Positions 38,801 to 47,714 of a DNA stretch of 64,000 nucleotides are shown piece after piece. Source of the stretch: Saccharospirillaceae bacterium (lineage in GTDB: Bacteria; Pseudomonadota; Gammaproteobacteria; Pseudomonadales; Oceanobacteraceae). The stretch's first letter is position 1. Every line of letters starts with the position of its first letter. Where the stretch lies: NCBI GenBank assembly GCA_022448365.1, contig JAKVCS010000003.1, positions 1,054,001 to 1,118,000 of the forward strand. Direction: 5' to 3'. The position numbers were made by a program, and so were the translations under genes. The notes beneath the pieces were generated by a model. It searched no databases, was not told the DNA's origin, and saw only the letters and a program-made list of their open reading frames with translations.

Positions 38801-41734
38801 AAGCTGCTGCTGGACAATAAACCGGTCAGCCCACTGAACTTTGATGGCGTTGTTAAAGGTCGTCAACGGGACCTGGCCGTCAGTACCTGGCGTGGTGTTG
38901 ATATTGAACCAGGCCCAAACCGTTTCAGCGTATTCGTAATTGATAAAGACGGCGATATCATCAGCCAATTTAACCGTACCGTACAATACGCACAGGACCC
39001 GGCCAAAGCCGAATTAGTAGAAGACCAATCCAGCGCAATCGCCGATGGTATTACTCCGGCCGTGATTGCGGTCAAACTGACGGATAAGGACGGATTCCCG
39101 ATTCGGGCAGACGTACAAGGTGAGCTGGAGATTCAGGCACCTTATCAACTGTACGATAAAAATGCTGAAATCGAAGCCAACCCGTTAGGTCGTACCACGA
39201 AGCCGCGCTACCGCATTGGCGCAGATGGTATCGCATTGATTCGTTTAGCTCCTACCAGTACCTCGGGTGAAGCTGTTCTGCGTTTCCGCCATAACAATGG
39301 CCAACAAGATGAACTACGTATCTGGATGCAGGCGCCGAAACGCGATTGGATTCTTGTGGGATTGGGTGATTTGGCCGTCGGTTACAATGCAGGCGGTGGT
39401 GATTCTGCTGGTCGCAAAGCAGAAGGTATCGACGATAATATTTATCATGATGGACGCTTAGCATTTTTCACTCAGGGACAAATACCTGGCGACTGGTTAA
39501 TTACTGCCGCTTATGACTCAGGAAAACCAGAAGCTGAAGCATTTGCTCGCACGATCGAACCCAACCGGTATTACACCTTATATGGTGATGCCAGCCAGCA
39601 ACGCCTTGACGCCAGCTCAGCCAAAAAACTGTATGTGAAAATCGAGCGCGAACGTTTTTATGCATTATTCGGCGACATCAATACGGATTTAACCGTTACC
39701 GAATTGGGCCGCTACAGCCGTAAAATGACGGGTGCACAAACAGCGTATCAGGGTGAAGTGTTTGAATTCTCAGCATTCGCAGCTGAAAGTGATAACGGTT
39801 ATGCACGTGACGAAATTCAGGGTGACGGAACTTCCGGTCTCTATCGTTTCAGCAACCAACAGCTTGTTGCCAACAGCGAAAAAATTCATCTTGAAATACG
39901 TGATCGTTTCCGTAGCGAAATCGTTATCTCACGTCAGGAGCTGCAACGCGACAGCGACTATGTAATCGATTATCAGGACGGTACGGTTTATTTTAAACAG
40001 CCAATACTGAGTACCGATGATAGCTTTAATCCCCGCTTTATAATTGCCGAATATGATGTTGATCAAGGCGGTGAGCTTGGCCACATTGCCGGTGGTCGGG
40101 CAGGCATTAAGTTACTCGATAACACCGTAAAGGCCGGTGTCACTGTCATCAAACAAAACCAGCAAGGCGATGGTCGTGCGCTGCAGGCAGCCGATGTTAA
40201 GTTGAAACTGGGAAACACTGAGATTAAAGCTGAAACCGCGTTCAGTGACCGTATGGTTGAGGGTGAGAAAACTTCGGCAAAAGCACATTTACTGGAAGCA
40301 ACTCACCGAACAGACAACATCGAAGCCAAAGCTTATGTTCGTCGTCAGGAAGAAAACTTTGGTGTCGATCAATCCTCTTCAGCGGAAAATGACTTCCGAA
40401 AAGAAGGCATCGAAGGTACCTGGTACCTGTCTGATCGTGATCGTCTGAAACTGAACGCATTCCACCATTATAAAATCAGCACAGGTGACGATAAGTATCA
40501 GACTCAACTGGACTGGATTCACCGTCTCAACAGTGACCAGCAATTCTCTTTTGGCGCGTTATCGTCAGCCGAAGAAAATGAAGGTAGCGACTTATACAGC
40601 GATCAGCTTACCGCAGGTTTCAGTAATCGCTTCTTCAATGATCGTATTACTTTGAATGCACAGTTATTAGCGCGTATCTCCGCTCGCTCTGATGCAAAAG
40701 ATCAGTTGCGCCTTGGAGCCGATTACCGGATAAACAACGACTACAGTGTATTTGGCGAACACGAATTGGGCTTCGAGAAGAATGCACCCCAGCGCACCAT
40801 TATTGGTTTGCGTGCAACTCCTTGGGCCGGAGCCAAAGCGCAGCAATCTATCGAGCAGGTTAAACAAGACGATGCCTACCGCTTATTCAGTGTGTCTGGT
40901 TTAAGCCAGGAATTTCCGATTACTGATGTGTTGAGTTTGAGCGCTGGTTTTGATCAAGCTAGGAATCTGGAAACTAATGCGCCGTCCGAAGTCGGGCAAA
41001 ACAGCGAAGACTTCTATGCTGTTTATGCGGGCTCCGCGTTGCGAACTTCCATCTGGCAATGGAATAACCGGCTGGAATTCCGTGATGGTAACAACACCGA
41101 TAAATGGACAGCCCGAACCAGTATTTATCACCCACTGAGCGATGCCATTGCAACCGGCGGTAGCCTCGACTATTTCCATAGCGAGAATAAGGACAAATAC
41201 AGTAAAAAACTGGATGCGAAGTTCGATTTGGCCATTCGTCCACGCAAAGATCCTTACGCGCTGTTATTACAGACACGTTGGGTCCAGGAAGCTGATGGTG
41301 GCCAGGGGACACCTGCTCGCAGTCGCCGCCTGATTAATAACGCACACGTTAACTGGTTAATTACCGCTCGTGATCAGCTGGCAGCGCAGTACGGTATTAA
41401 ACGTGTTTTGGATCAATACAATAGCAATGATTACGCAGCCACTACCGATTTTATCGCTGCAGAATGGCGTCATCATCTGAACGATCGCTGGGACCTCGGC
41501 GCACATGCTCGTCGCCTGCATGGTTATCAGGTGAACCAGACGCAACAGGGGTATGGCGTATCAGTTGGCTGGATACCAAAGACCAATGTTTGGCTGGGTC
41601 TTGGTTACAACTTTAGCGGCTTTGTAGATGACGACTTCTCAGCTGCAAACTTTACAGCCCAGGGTGTCTACCTGAAGATGCGCTTCAAAGCAGATCAGGA
41701 AACTCTGCAAACACTCCGAGCAGCATTCCAATAA
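35831..41734 (+). CDS. 1967-residue DUF11 / OmpA / outer-membrane-barrel protein, fifth gene of the surface operon
   Basis: Signal peptide to about residue 36. Shared N-terminal domain (EITNIAKATYEV, 42-53), a beta-rich region to about 395, a DUF11-like module (396-523, VGIGDFLQYSIVLKNNE), an SdrD_B/CarboxypepD_reg-like domain (525-640, GRVYLDDCNGNLDAEAV), an OmpA-type peptidoglycan-binding domain in mid-protein (about 785-900, VEVVGHTDSTPIARRN, LSEARAKSVAEYV, NRRVEVKVL), two further Ig-like regions, and from about 1165 to the end alternating amphipathic strands typical of an outer-membrane barrel (YYTLYGDASQQ, YALFGDINTDLTV, YQTQLDWIHRL). It probably anchors to peptidoglycan and spans the outer membrane. 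It may export or display the four smaller proteins; this is inference from operon structure. Confidence 0.78.
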   Translation: MRVITPLTRLQKTGANWLRAFACACVTVTPVSVLAVTPVNTEITNIAKATYEVNGVERTEQDSARFVTEQIFPGPVAPTEATIEIKHFQSAGGGSQSTPITNSACATSAAADSFTEQTSFTQLGDAAPHNIPGNYQLADSQFGFKVGEPLFIQVTEADKNLNPLRNDEITVTVTNTKGSDQETIRLSETDINTGVFVGFIQTRLNTPQSYDCALTLDRNDRLQVSYIDANDNTDSVSLQTRFDPYSRIFNSQTGTPIDGIKVTLIDTNTGKPAQGKVLDDNAAVCYQNAFISGQGPTDAVAGQPSCPSSTQNLMTLNNQEDVPAGSFRFPFVRPGSYQLQFEAPVDLRVPSKRSNDELSEVPSNTDNPFRLTEISRGQPFVIQQNIFIADVPVDIRTSGALVTKSASKNEVGIGDFLQYSIVLKNNEVEITDGKIIDQLPSGLRFQPGSVQLNSQKIADPVISGNAQQLTFDIGNIAEEQSVTLSYVTQVTNLAKGELINKAWLEDDNVSSNIAQARVLIRDDFFKDTSRLFGRVYLDDCNGNLDAEAVSNVRLYMEDGTYVVTDESGEWHIEDVRPGTHVVQLDTSTIPPYMEAVACDNRGFHAGRAYSQFVDVQPGSFWRVDFALKVKEPEKGEVRQRLSHQLVPLSTLADGSMPYNSPVPEKLKFTLDIDGSGLDIFNLMEMIALPDGVIYEPGSSVLDNVPWEDPRITYGTLIYKLGDKPKEWQHQLQFTAVVSDKAKSGILETKAITRFNVKGKSTQQIKPASTTAVLQLPPDDGVVKPIKPPKFDNFSDVLTLQDKTNLKSVIDRLVGLRNLKVEVVGHTDSTPIARRNRHIFENNQVLSEARAKSVAEYVAAELGVTQEQVIFTGRGATRPVASNATRNGRALNRRVEVKVLSGDPDIQLASIDSDIQVASVQTDIEGFLSDLPATASGNPAALPVEPLMPEFDDNWFNSAADNAQWLWPPLDRSPSIGSVKIAISHQKGQRIKLLLDNKPVSPLNFDGVVKGRQRDLAVSTWRGVDIEPGPNRFSVFVIDKDGDIISQFNRTVQYAQDPAKAELVEDQSSAIADGITPAVIAVKLTDKDGFPIRADVQGELEIQAPYQLYDKNAEIEANPLGRTTKPRYRIGADGIALIRLAPTSTSGEAVLRFRHNNGQQDELRIWMQAPKRDWILVGLGDLAVGYNAGGGDSAGRKAEGIDDNIYHDGRLAFFTQGQIPGDWLITAAYDSGKPEAEAFARTIEPNRYYTLYGDASQQRLDASSAKKLYVKIERERFYALFGDINTDLTVTELGRYSRKMTGAQTAYQGEVFEFSAFAAESDNGYARDEIQGDGTSGLYRFSNQQLVANSEKIHLEIRDRFRSEIVISRQELQRDSDYVIDYQDGTVYFKQPILSTDDSFNPRFIIAEYDVDQGGELGHIAGGRAGIKLLDNTVKAGVTVIKQNQQGDGRALQAADVKLKLGNTEIKAETAFSDRMVEGEKTSAKAHLLEATHRTDNIEAKAYVRRQEENFGVDQSSSAENDFRKEGIEGTWYLSDRDRLKLNAFHHYKISTGDDKYQTQLDWIHRLNSDQQFSFGALSSAEENEGSDLYSDQLTAGFSNRFFNDRITLNAQLLARISARSDAKDQLRLGADYRINNDYSVFGEHELGFEKNAPQRTIIGLRATPWAGAKAQQSIEQVKQDDAYRLFSVSGLSQEFPITDVLSLSAGFDQARNLETNAPSEVGQNSEDFYAVYAGSALRTSIWQWNNRLEFRDGNNTDKWTARTSIYHPLSDAIATGGSLDYFHSENKDKYSKKLDAKFDLAIRPRKDPYALLLQTRWVQEADGGQGTPARSRRLINNAHVNWLITARDQLAAQYGIKRVLDQYNSNDYAATTDFIAAEWRHHLNDRWDLGAHARRLHGYQVNQTQQGYGVSVGWIPKTNVWLGLGYNFSGFVDDDFSAANFTAQGVYLKMRFKADQETLQTLRAAFQ

Positions 41735-41814
41735 GTCACAAATGGCAGATTTGACCTCCTCTGCCTTCCACAGGACAATGGCAGCCATTCTCGCCTGATT
41801 TTTAAGGATTACTC

Positions 41815-42837
41815 ATGGCTGCCAAACAACAACTCATCAATCCAAATGGCCAACCGACTTACGGGGTTTATCCTGATAGCGTCGATCATATCAACTATAT
41901 GGACTTTGATTTACGCTCCCCAATGGATCGTAAACTGAGTTCACTGGTGAAACGTTTTAAGTTTAATCAGTTTCAGTTCATTGGCCTGATCAGCCCAGAA
42001 CTGATTGTTGGTATCGCAATTGTTGATCTCAAATTGGGTGGTAATTCGTTTATTTACCTCTACGAACCAAAGACCGATAAGTTTGAAGAATTCTCCTTTA
42101 TTCAGCCATTTGCAATAAATACCGGTATTGAACCCTTCCCGAACGATGGTGAAGCCAGCTTTAAAAAGGGGAAAAACAGAGTATCGATCAAAGCGTCATC
42201 GCGCCCTGGCGTTCGCAAAGTTCAGGTGTCACTGGCTGGCGGTATTGAAATTGATGCCACCATCGACGAAAGCACGTCCTACAACCCACTCGCAGTATGC
42301 AGCCGAGCTGGCTACCAGGGCTGGGTATTCACCCAGAAAAGTAACGCTCTGGTCTGCAATGGCAACGTGAAATGGGCTGGCAAAGACTACAATCTCGAAA
42401 CCATCGGTGCGCTGGCATCTGTGGACTGGAGTTGTGGCTTTATGCGCCGTGAAACATTCTGGAACTGGGGCAGCATGTCTTGCAAACTCAGAGATGGACG
42501 TCGCTTAGGGTTTAACCTGGCCGCTGGTGTTAATGAAACTGGTACCAGTGAAAATGCCCTTTGGCTCGACGGTAAGATGCATAAGATTGATATGGTGGAC
42601 TTCCAGTTTGACCGTTATCATCCGAATCATGCCTGGGCCATGCGCTCAAATGACGGCATGATCCAGTTACATTTTGAGCCCAAGGGTCAACGCAAAGAAA
42701 AGATGAATTTGGTCGTGGCTGCGTCCAACTTTACCCAACACTTTGGTCAGTACTATGGCGAGATTCACCTGCCTGATGAAGTGATCACACTCGACGGTGA
42801 ATGGGGTTTCAGCGAAGACCACTATGCTAAGTGGTAA
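41815..42837 (+). CDS. DUF2804 family protein
   Basis: 340 aa, no signal peptide, soluble. Family features: an early DFDLRSPMDRKLSSLVKRFKFNQFQF segment, Trp-rich core (VDWSCGFMRRETFWNWGSMS) and the C-terminal GEIHLPDEVITLDGEWGFSEDHYAKW. DUF2804 proteins have a lipocalin/CrtC-like beta architecture and occur with lipid-related genes; their function is not established. It follows the surface operon after 80 bp and may be a separate unit. Confidence 0.88.
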   Translation: MAAKQQLINPNGQPTYGVYPDSVDHINYMDFDLRSPMDRKLSSLVKRFKFNQFQFIGLISPELIVGIAIVDLKLGGNSFIYLYEPKTDKFEEFSFIQPFAINTGIEPFPNDGEASFKKGKNRVSIKASSRPGVRKVQVSLAGGIEIDATIDESTSYNPLAVCSRAGYQGWVFTQKSNALVCNGNVKWAGKDYNLETIGALASVDWSCGFMRRETFWNWGSMSCKLRDGRRLGFNLAAGVNETGTSENALWLDGKMHKIDMVDFQFDRYHPNHAWAMRSNDGMIQLHFEPKGQRKEKMNLVVAASNFTQHFGQYYGEIHLPDEVITLDGEWGFSEDHYAKW

Positions 42838-42959
42838 AAGCCTTCCCTGAAAAGCCACCAAGAACATACCTGAATCAGGGCTGAATAAATTTTGTTCAGC
42901 TCTGGAATTATTTCTATCTGCTTGTATAGTTTGAGTAAATCTACAAGCAGGAAGCCTTC

Positions 42960-43976
42960 ATGAGCATCAAACCCCTTTTAATTGCCTCTCTGATTTTCCC
43001 TGCCAGTGCAATGGCCGAATTCTCTAACACCTCGTATAGTTTTTTCGGCGCCGGTGCTGAAATCGTCAGTTATAAAGAGGAGGTAAAGAACTTTGGTGGC
43101 TTTAAGATTGAGTCGGATTATAGCGCCGTCAATATTAACCAACGCTCTGGGGGCTATACAGCTGTTGACGATAACTTCGGGTTCTTTATCCGAACCGCCT
43201 CGACACTGATTGCCAACGAAGAGACTGAGGAATGGAGTGCTAAGGGCCTGTCTGGCAATGTTCAGGAAGACACCGCAGCTATGAACTTTCAGATGTTGGA
43301 TATCTCCGGCGCCTATCATTTTGGTAACGGCACATATGCCCTGGCAGGAGTTCACTATCAGAAAATTTCCTTTTCTCGTTTTGGTTGGAAGGGATCTACG
43401 TCAACAACAGCCTTCGCACAGGGTATTGAGGACAAAATCCGAAATGACCCAGAACAGCTTGATCGTATCACTCGCCTGGTAAATGGAGAGCTGACGAACA
43501 GCAGCGGTCGGGTTATTGTGCCGAAGGACAAAGCAGGCAACGTTATTACAACGGTTGAAGACTATTTCACTGCCACACGTTTTGATCCGGAAAAAACGCA
43601 GCCAGTGGTATTTGAAGATGCCAGCTCCTTTAGTATCACTGCGGGTATCGAACATGACAGTTATTTTGTTAATCAGTCATTAGGTATACGCTACCTGTTA
43701 GGCAGCCACATTGGTTTCAATGTTTACGAGAATGTACTGAACAGCGGCGAGGATCGGTCCCTTACCCGCAGTTTTGGCGGGGGCATTGATCTGCGCTTGA
43801 CCGCAGGAATTGGCTATCAATTCCGACCAGAGATTGGCGCACTGCTGTTATTTGAAACAAATGCCAGTTGGACAGATGGCATCGAGGAGAAATTGAACGA
43901 TGCTCAAACCGTTCAGTTACCGGACAATACGTTTTATGCCCACGCAATTAACGGTACGATTTTCTGGAACTTCTGA
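42960..43976 (+). CDS. Predicted outer-membrane beta-barrel protein of unknown function
   Basis: 338 aa. Signal peptide (ends FPASAMA), then alternating amphipathic strands with glycine/aromatic turns (ISGAYHFGNGTYALAGVHYQKISF, FSITAGIEHDSYFVNQSLGIRY, GIGYQFRPEIGALLLFE) and a terminal phenylalanine (GTIFWNF), as in BAM substrates. An AGGAAG site lies before ATG 42960. No family recognised. It ends at a strong bidirectional terminator shared with der. Confidence 0.78.
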   Translation: MSIKPLLIASLIFPASAMAEFSNTSYSFFGAGAEIVSYKEEVKNFGGFKIESDYSAVNINQRSGGYTAVDDNFGFFIRTASTLIANEETEEWSAKGLSGNVQEDTAAMNFQMLDISGAYHFGNGTYALAGVHYQKISFSRFGWKGSTSTTAFAQGIEDKIRNDPEQLDRITRLVNGELTNSSGRVIVPKDKAGNVITTVEDYFTATRFDPEKTQPVVFEDASSFSITAGIEHDSYFVNQSLGIRYLLGSHIGFNVYENVLNSGEDRSLTRSFGGGIDLRLTAGIGYQFRPEIGALLLFETNASWTDGIEEKLNDAQTVQLPDNTFYAHAINGTIFWNF

Positions 43977-43990
43977 TCACATCAAATCAT

Positions 43991-44020
43991 AAAAAAGCGC
44001 GTTAATTAACGCGCTTTTTT
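43991..44020. terminator. Bidirectional terminator between the barrel gene and der
   Basis: A fully self-complementary 30-bp sequence: six A, GCGCGTTAATTAACGCGC, six T. Serves both convergent genes. Confidence 0.95.
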
Positions 44021-44039
44021 ATTTCCGGAAAACAAAGTA

Positions 44040-45566
44040 TTAACGCCCTTGCTTTTTCCGCTGCTTACGCATTTTGTCATGCTTGGCCTGACGAATAGAG
44101 GCGGTTTTCACCACAGAATCGCGACGGCGCTTACTGCGGTGTTTCACTTCTTTCTCTTTATCAGAGAACGGGTTTGACCCCTGACGGAATTCGAAACGGA
44201 TCGGCGTACCTTTAATGTCCAAAACGCGGCGGAACGTATTAGCCAGGTAGCGCTTATAGTCTTCCGGTAAATCTTCAACCATGTTGCCGTGAACAATAAT
44301 TCGCGGCGGGTTCGAACCACCCTGGTGTGCGTAACGTAATTTCGGACGACGACTGCGAATCATTGGTGGCTGATGGCTGGAAACGGCATCTTCCATAATT
44401 CGCGTCAGCATATTGGTTTGCCACTTAGCCATTGCCGAACGATAAGCCTGATCAACAGACTCGTATAAATGACCAACACCCGTTCCGTGTAATGCCGAAA
44501 TAAAATGCATTTCAGCAAATGTCAGGAAGTCGAAACGCCGATCAATCTCATCTTTAACGCGCTGTTTTTCATAAGCGTCCATGCCATCCCATTTATTGAT
44601 GGCAATGACCAGTGCACGACCCGAGTTCAATACAAAGCTCAACATGTGCAGATCCTGCTCTACAATACCGTCACGGGCATCCAGAACAAGAATACAAACA
44701 TGGCAATCCTGAATCGCTTGCAAAGTCTTAATGATGGAGAATTTTTCAGCCGCCTCATGAATGTTTTTACGACGGCGAACGCCTGCGGTATCAATAAGCG
44801 TGTAGTCCTGGCCGTGTCGCTCATACGGGATATACACACTGTCGCGGGTAGTACCGGCCTGGTCATATACTACCACCCGCTCCTCCCCCAGAAAGCGATT
44901 GACCAAAGTCGATTTGCCGACATTCGGACGACCAACAACGGCTATTTTTACGCCTTTAACGTTTAACGCTTCGTACTGCACCGGCTGTTCGGTTTCTTCT
45001 TCCTCTTCGTCGTAAACGTACTCCAGTTCACGATTCTGAGCTGCGGCTAATTCAGCCGCTTTCTTCTCTTTTTCTTCCGGCAGCTCGTCTAATACATAAT
45101 CGATTAATGCGCTGATACCACGGTTATGCGCAGCGGCAATGGCCAGTGGCTCACCCATCGCCAATTCATAAAACTCGCCCAGCACCAGATCCGGATTACG
45201 GCCATCTATTTTGTTAACAACCAAATATGCTTCTTTATTGTTACGACGCAGATATTCAGAAATCATTCGATCGCCAGCAGTAATACCGGCGTTGGCATCT
45301 ACCATAAAGAAAACAATGTCAGCTTCCTGCATGGCCTGAAAGCTCTGACTCGCCATTGCTTCATCAATGCCTTCTTCCTGACCACTTATCCCACCGGTAT
45401 CGATGACAATGAATGGCCGATCACCAACTTTACCTTCGCCATACTTACGGTCACGGGTTAAGCCTGCAATTTCTGCCACCAAAGCATCGCGGCTTTTGGT
45501 TAAACGATTGAACAATGTGGATTTGCCAACGTTGGGACGACCAACCAGGGCGATTACAGGAACCAT
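44040..45566 (-). CDS. der: Ribosome-biogenesis GTPase Der (EngA)
   Basis: 508 aa with two tandem GTPase domains: P-loops [14 protein letters not shown] near residue 8 and [14 protein letters not shown] near 213, each followed by DTGG/DTAG and NKID/NKWD motifs, then the C-terminal KH-like domain ([16 protein letters not shown]). An acidic linker ([10 protein letters not shown]) joins the GTPase domains, and the protein has a basic C-terminal tail ([10 protein letters not shown]...RKQRKKQGR). It acts in 50S ribosome assembly. It follows bamB but a terminator-like hairpin in the 192-bp gap suggests a separate promoter. Confidence 0.98.
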   Translation of the reverse strand: MVPVIALVGRPNVGKSTLFNRLTKSRDALVAEIAGLTRDRKYGEGKVGDRPFIVIDTGGISGQEEGIDEAMASQSFQAMQEADIVFFMVDANAGITAGDRMISEYLRRNNKEAYLVVNKIDGRNPDLVLGEFYELAMGEPLAIAAAHNRGISALIDYVLDELPEEKEKKAAELAAAQNRELEYVYDEEEEETEQPVQYEALNVKGVKIAVVGRPNVGKSTLVNRFLGEERVVVYDQAGTTRDSVYIPYERHGQDYTLIDTAGVRRRKNIHEAAEKFSIIKTLQAIQDCHVCILVLDARDGIVEQDLHMLSFVLNSGRALVIAINKWDGMDAYEKQRVKDEIDRRFDFLTFAEMHFISALHGTGVGHLYESVDQAYRSAMAKWQTNMLTRIMEDAVSSHQPPMIRSRRPKLRYAHQGGSNPPRIIVHGNMVEDLPEDYKRYLANTFRRVLDIKGTPIRFEFRQGSNPFSDKEKEVKHRSKRRRDSVVKTASIRQAKHDKMRKQRKKQGR

Positions 45567-45579
45567 AAGTTAACTGCCT

Positions 45580-45613
45580 TTAAAAAACGAAAAGGCTGGC
45601 ATCGGCCAACCTT
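45580..45613 (-). terminator. Terminator-like hairpin between bamB and der
   Basis: The minus strand reads AAGGTTGGC-CGAT-GCCAGCCTT (one wobble/mismatch), followed by TTCGTTTTTT. It would end the hisS-yfgM-bamB transcript just before der. Confidence 0.75.
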
Positions 45614-45758
45614 GAAAATACTTCTGATAAATCATCAGTAACAGGGAGAATCAGTAATTCGTTACTTTTTGTCGCAGCAACCGAATGTTGCAGGCTAAAC
45701 CGGGCATGAAGACATGCCCAGGGTTAGTGTCAAGAAAATAACGTGCTGCTGATCCTTG

Positions 45759-46985
45759 TCATTCTGAGTCTGAAGCAGACTCAATTGTGACCAACGCCAG
45801 CTCACCTGCGTTGGTATAAATCAGTACACCCTGATCTGTGGCAACCATAGGACTGCGAATTCCAAAATCGCGACCGCGCAACATGCGCCAATTGGTTGCT
45901 TCGCCCTGAGCCGGATAGCTGATGTGCAACGGCTTGGGACGCATGTGCAAACGGCCGACAAGCTCACCATCCACCTGACGCAGCAAGTGAACATAGCCTT
46001 CACCATCGGCAACCACGAGATAACTGCCATAAGCGATTACCTTGCCCAGCTCACGCTTCGTTAAGGCACTCTGCAACCACTGGCTGGCACCATTTCGCTG
46101 ATCGTAAGCCTGGATACTACCGTCGTCCAGAGTCAGGTACAAAGAACCCAATGCCAATGCCGGACTGGTGTAAGAAGAACCCTCTTCTTCCCAATCGGTT
46201 TCTCCGGTTAACGACAACGCGGCTAATTTACCGTGGTAACTGGTGGCGTAGATACGGCCATCTTCCCAGATCGGACTGGCATCAACATCCACCAGACGTT
46301 CCAGTTCAGAACGACCATCCGGGATGGCCAGACGCTTATCCCAACGAGGAATACCCAGTGTCTTATCCAAAGCAACTACTTTGCCTGTAGCAAAACCGGT
46401 TACAACAAAATCATCCAGAACCAACGGTGTGCTGGTACCACGCACCGTTAATACTGGCATCGCGTGTTCATAAGACCAGGCTTGTTTACCATCCAGACGT
46501 TCGAAAGCGCTTATGCGTCCATCAACGGTGTGGACAAATACCCGACGCTCGTCAAAGCCCGCCGGAGAGATCGATTCACTGCTGAGAACCGCTTGCCACA
46601 GAGGTTCACCTTCGGTGCTCAGGCAATGCAGTATGCCATCACGGGTGGCTACAAATACCTGCCCGGAATCGACAACAACACCGCCAGTGATTGTCTGATC
46701 CAGATCAACCTGCCAGTTCTGCGAACCATCTTCCAGCTCAAGTGAATACAAACGCCCGGAACTGTCCGCTGCAAAAACCTGATCTCCGACAACGACGGCG
46801 CGCAATCTCGCATAAGCACTGCCCGGACCTTTGCCCAGTGTTTGTCGCCAGCTGACCGATAGCTCAGTCTTGGCTTCGAACTCAGGTAACAATCCTTGCG
46901 CTTCTTCCGCTTCCTTTTCAGGCGTACTGGAACAAGCAGATAAAGCAAAGGCCATCACAGCCGCTGATAACCAGGAAAAACGCAC
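45759..46985 (-). CDS. bamB: Outer-membrane assembly lipoprotein BamB
   Basis: 408 aa lipoprotein with lipobox ALSACSS and about eight PQQ-like beta-propeller blades (GRLYSLELEDGSQNWQVDLD, DGILHCLSTEGEPLWQ, GKVVALDKTLGIPRWDKRL, GSIQAYDQRNGASQWLQ). It is a subunit of the BAM complex that inserts outer-membrane barrels; here barrel substrates include the receptor, porin and giant surface protein of this same window. It starts 5 bp after yfgM. Confidence 0.97.
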   Translation of the reverse strand: MRFSWLSAAVMAFALSACSSTPEKEAEEAQGLLPEFEAKTELSVSWRQTLGKGPGSAYARLRAVVVGDQVFAADSSGRLYSLELEDGSQNWQVDLDQTITGGVVVDSGQVFVATRDGILHCLSTEGEPLWQAVLSSESISPAGFDERRVFVHTVDGRISAFERLDGKQAWSYEHAMPVLTVRGTSTPLVLDDFVVTGFATGKVVALDKTLGIPRWDKRLAIPDGRSELERLVDVDASPIWEDGRIYATSYHGKLAALSLTGETDWEEEGSSYTSPALALGSLYLTLDDGSIQAYDQRNGASQWLQSALTKRELGKVIAYGSYLVVADGEGYVHLLRQVDGELVGRLHMRPKPLHISYPAQGEATNWRMLRGRDFGIRSPMVATDQGVLIYTNAGELALVTIESASDSE

Positions 46986-46990
46986 GAGAA

Positions 46991-47665
46991 TTAAGACTCC
47001 TCAGCAACCAGTTCAACACTGGTCAGGTTATCGATTTTACGCTGTAACACCTGGGTGCTTATACCGGCCTCCTGAGCCGCGGCTTTGGCAGCAACGTAGG
47101 CACTGCGAGCCTCACTCATGTCACCTTTACGGTACAGTGCATCACCTTTTACTTCCTGAAACTGTGCAGCGTAAGCTGCATCAGGTTGCGCAGGAATTAA
47201 CGCCAACGCCTCGTCGTTTTTATCCAGTTGCACCAGAATGTTGGCCAGTCGAACCTGTGCCGTCAGCTTGACAGGGCCTTCATCGGCTGCAGCAATAACA
47301 GACTTTAACTCGTTAACCGCGGTTTCGAAGTCGCCATTGTCAGCAGCAAAACGAGCCAGGAATAAACCACCGAACTGGCTGTATACCGTAGAGCTGAAAT
47401 CTTTTTTCAGCTGTTCAGCAAGCGAGATCATTTCAGCTTTAACCGCGTCGGTCTGCTCGGCTGATGGCTGAGCCGCTTTGTCCACCAGTTGAGAATATAC
47501 GGCCGACGCCGCCTCTCCGGTTGCACGAACGTTGTCCTGATAGGTATTCCAACCTAACCAGCCGCCGGCAACGACAACAACAGATAAAATCAGGCTGGTG
47601 CCATTTTCAGACCACCATTTCTTTAGTGCTTCGACCTGTTCTTCTTCCGTTTTAAATTCGTTCAT
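46991..47665 (-). CDS. yfgM: YfgM-family membrane-anchored TPR protein
   Basis: 224 aa. One N-terminal helix (LILSVVVVAGGWLGWNTY) anchors a periplasmic TPR-like domain (FLARFAADNGDFETAVNEL, RLANILVQLDKNDEAL, GDALYRKGDMSEARSAYVAA). The family begins with EEEQVEALKKWWSENG, as here. YfgM in E. coli works with the PpiD/SecYEG periplasmic chaperone network. It has the conserved place between hisS and bamB. Confidence 0.95.
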   Translation of the reverse strand: MNEFKTEEEQVEALKKWWSENGTSLILSVVVVAGGWLGWNTYQDNVRATGEAASAVYSQLVDKAAQPSAEQTDAVKAEMISLAEQLKKDFSSTVYSQFGGLFLARFAADNGDFETAVNELKSVIAAADEGPVKLTAQVRLANILVQLDKNDEALALIPAQPDAAYAAQFQEVKGDALYRKGDMSEARSAYVAAKAAAQEAGISTQVLQRKIDNLTSVELVAEES

Positions 47666-47714
47666 TCCAAATCCTCTACCCCGGTTACAAATTACCGGCT
47701 GTTGTTATTCAAAA

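Noticed and set aside
29944-41734. Recent horizontal transfer of the surface operon
   Set aside because: Asn/Thr-rich composition explains the lower GC of the small genes; no mobile genes, tRNA or flanking repeats are present to support transfer.
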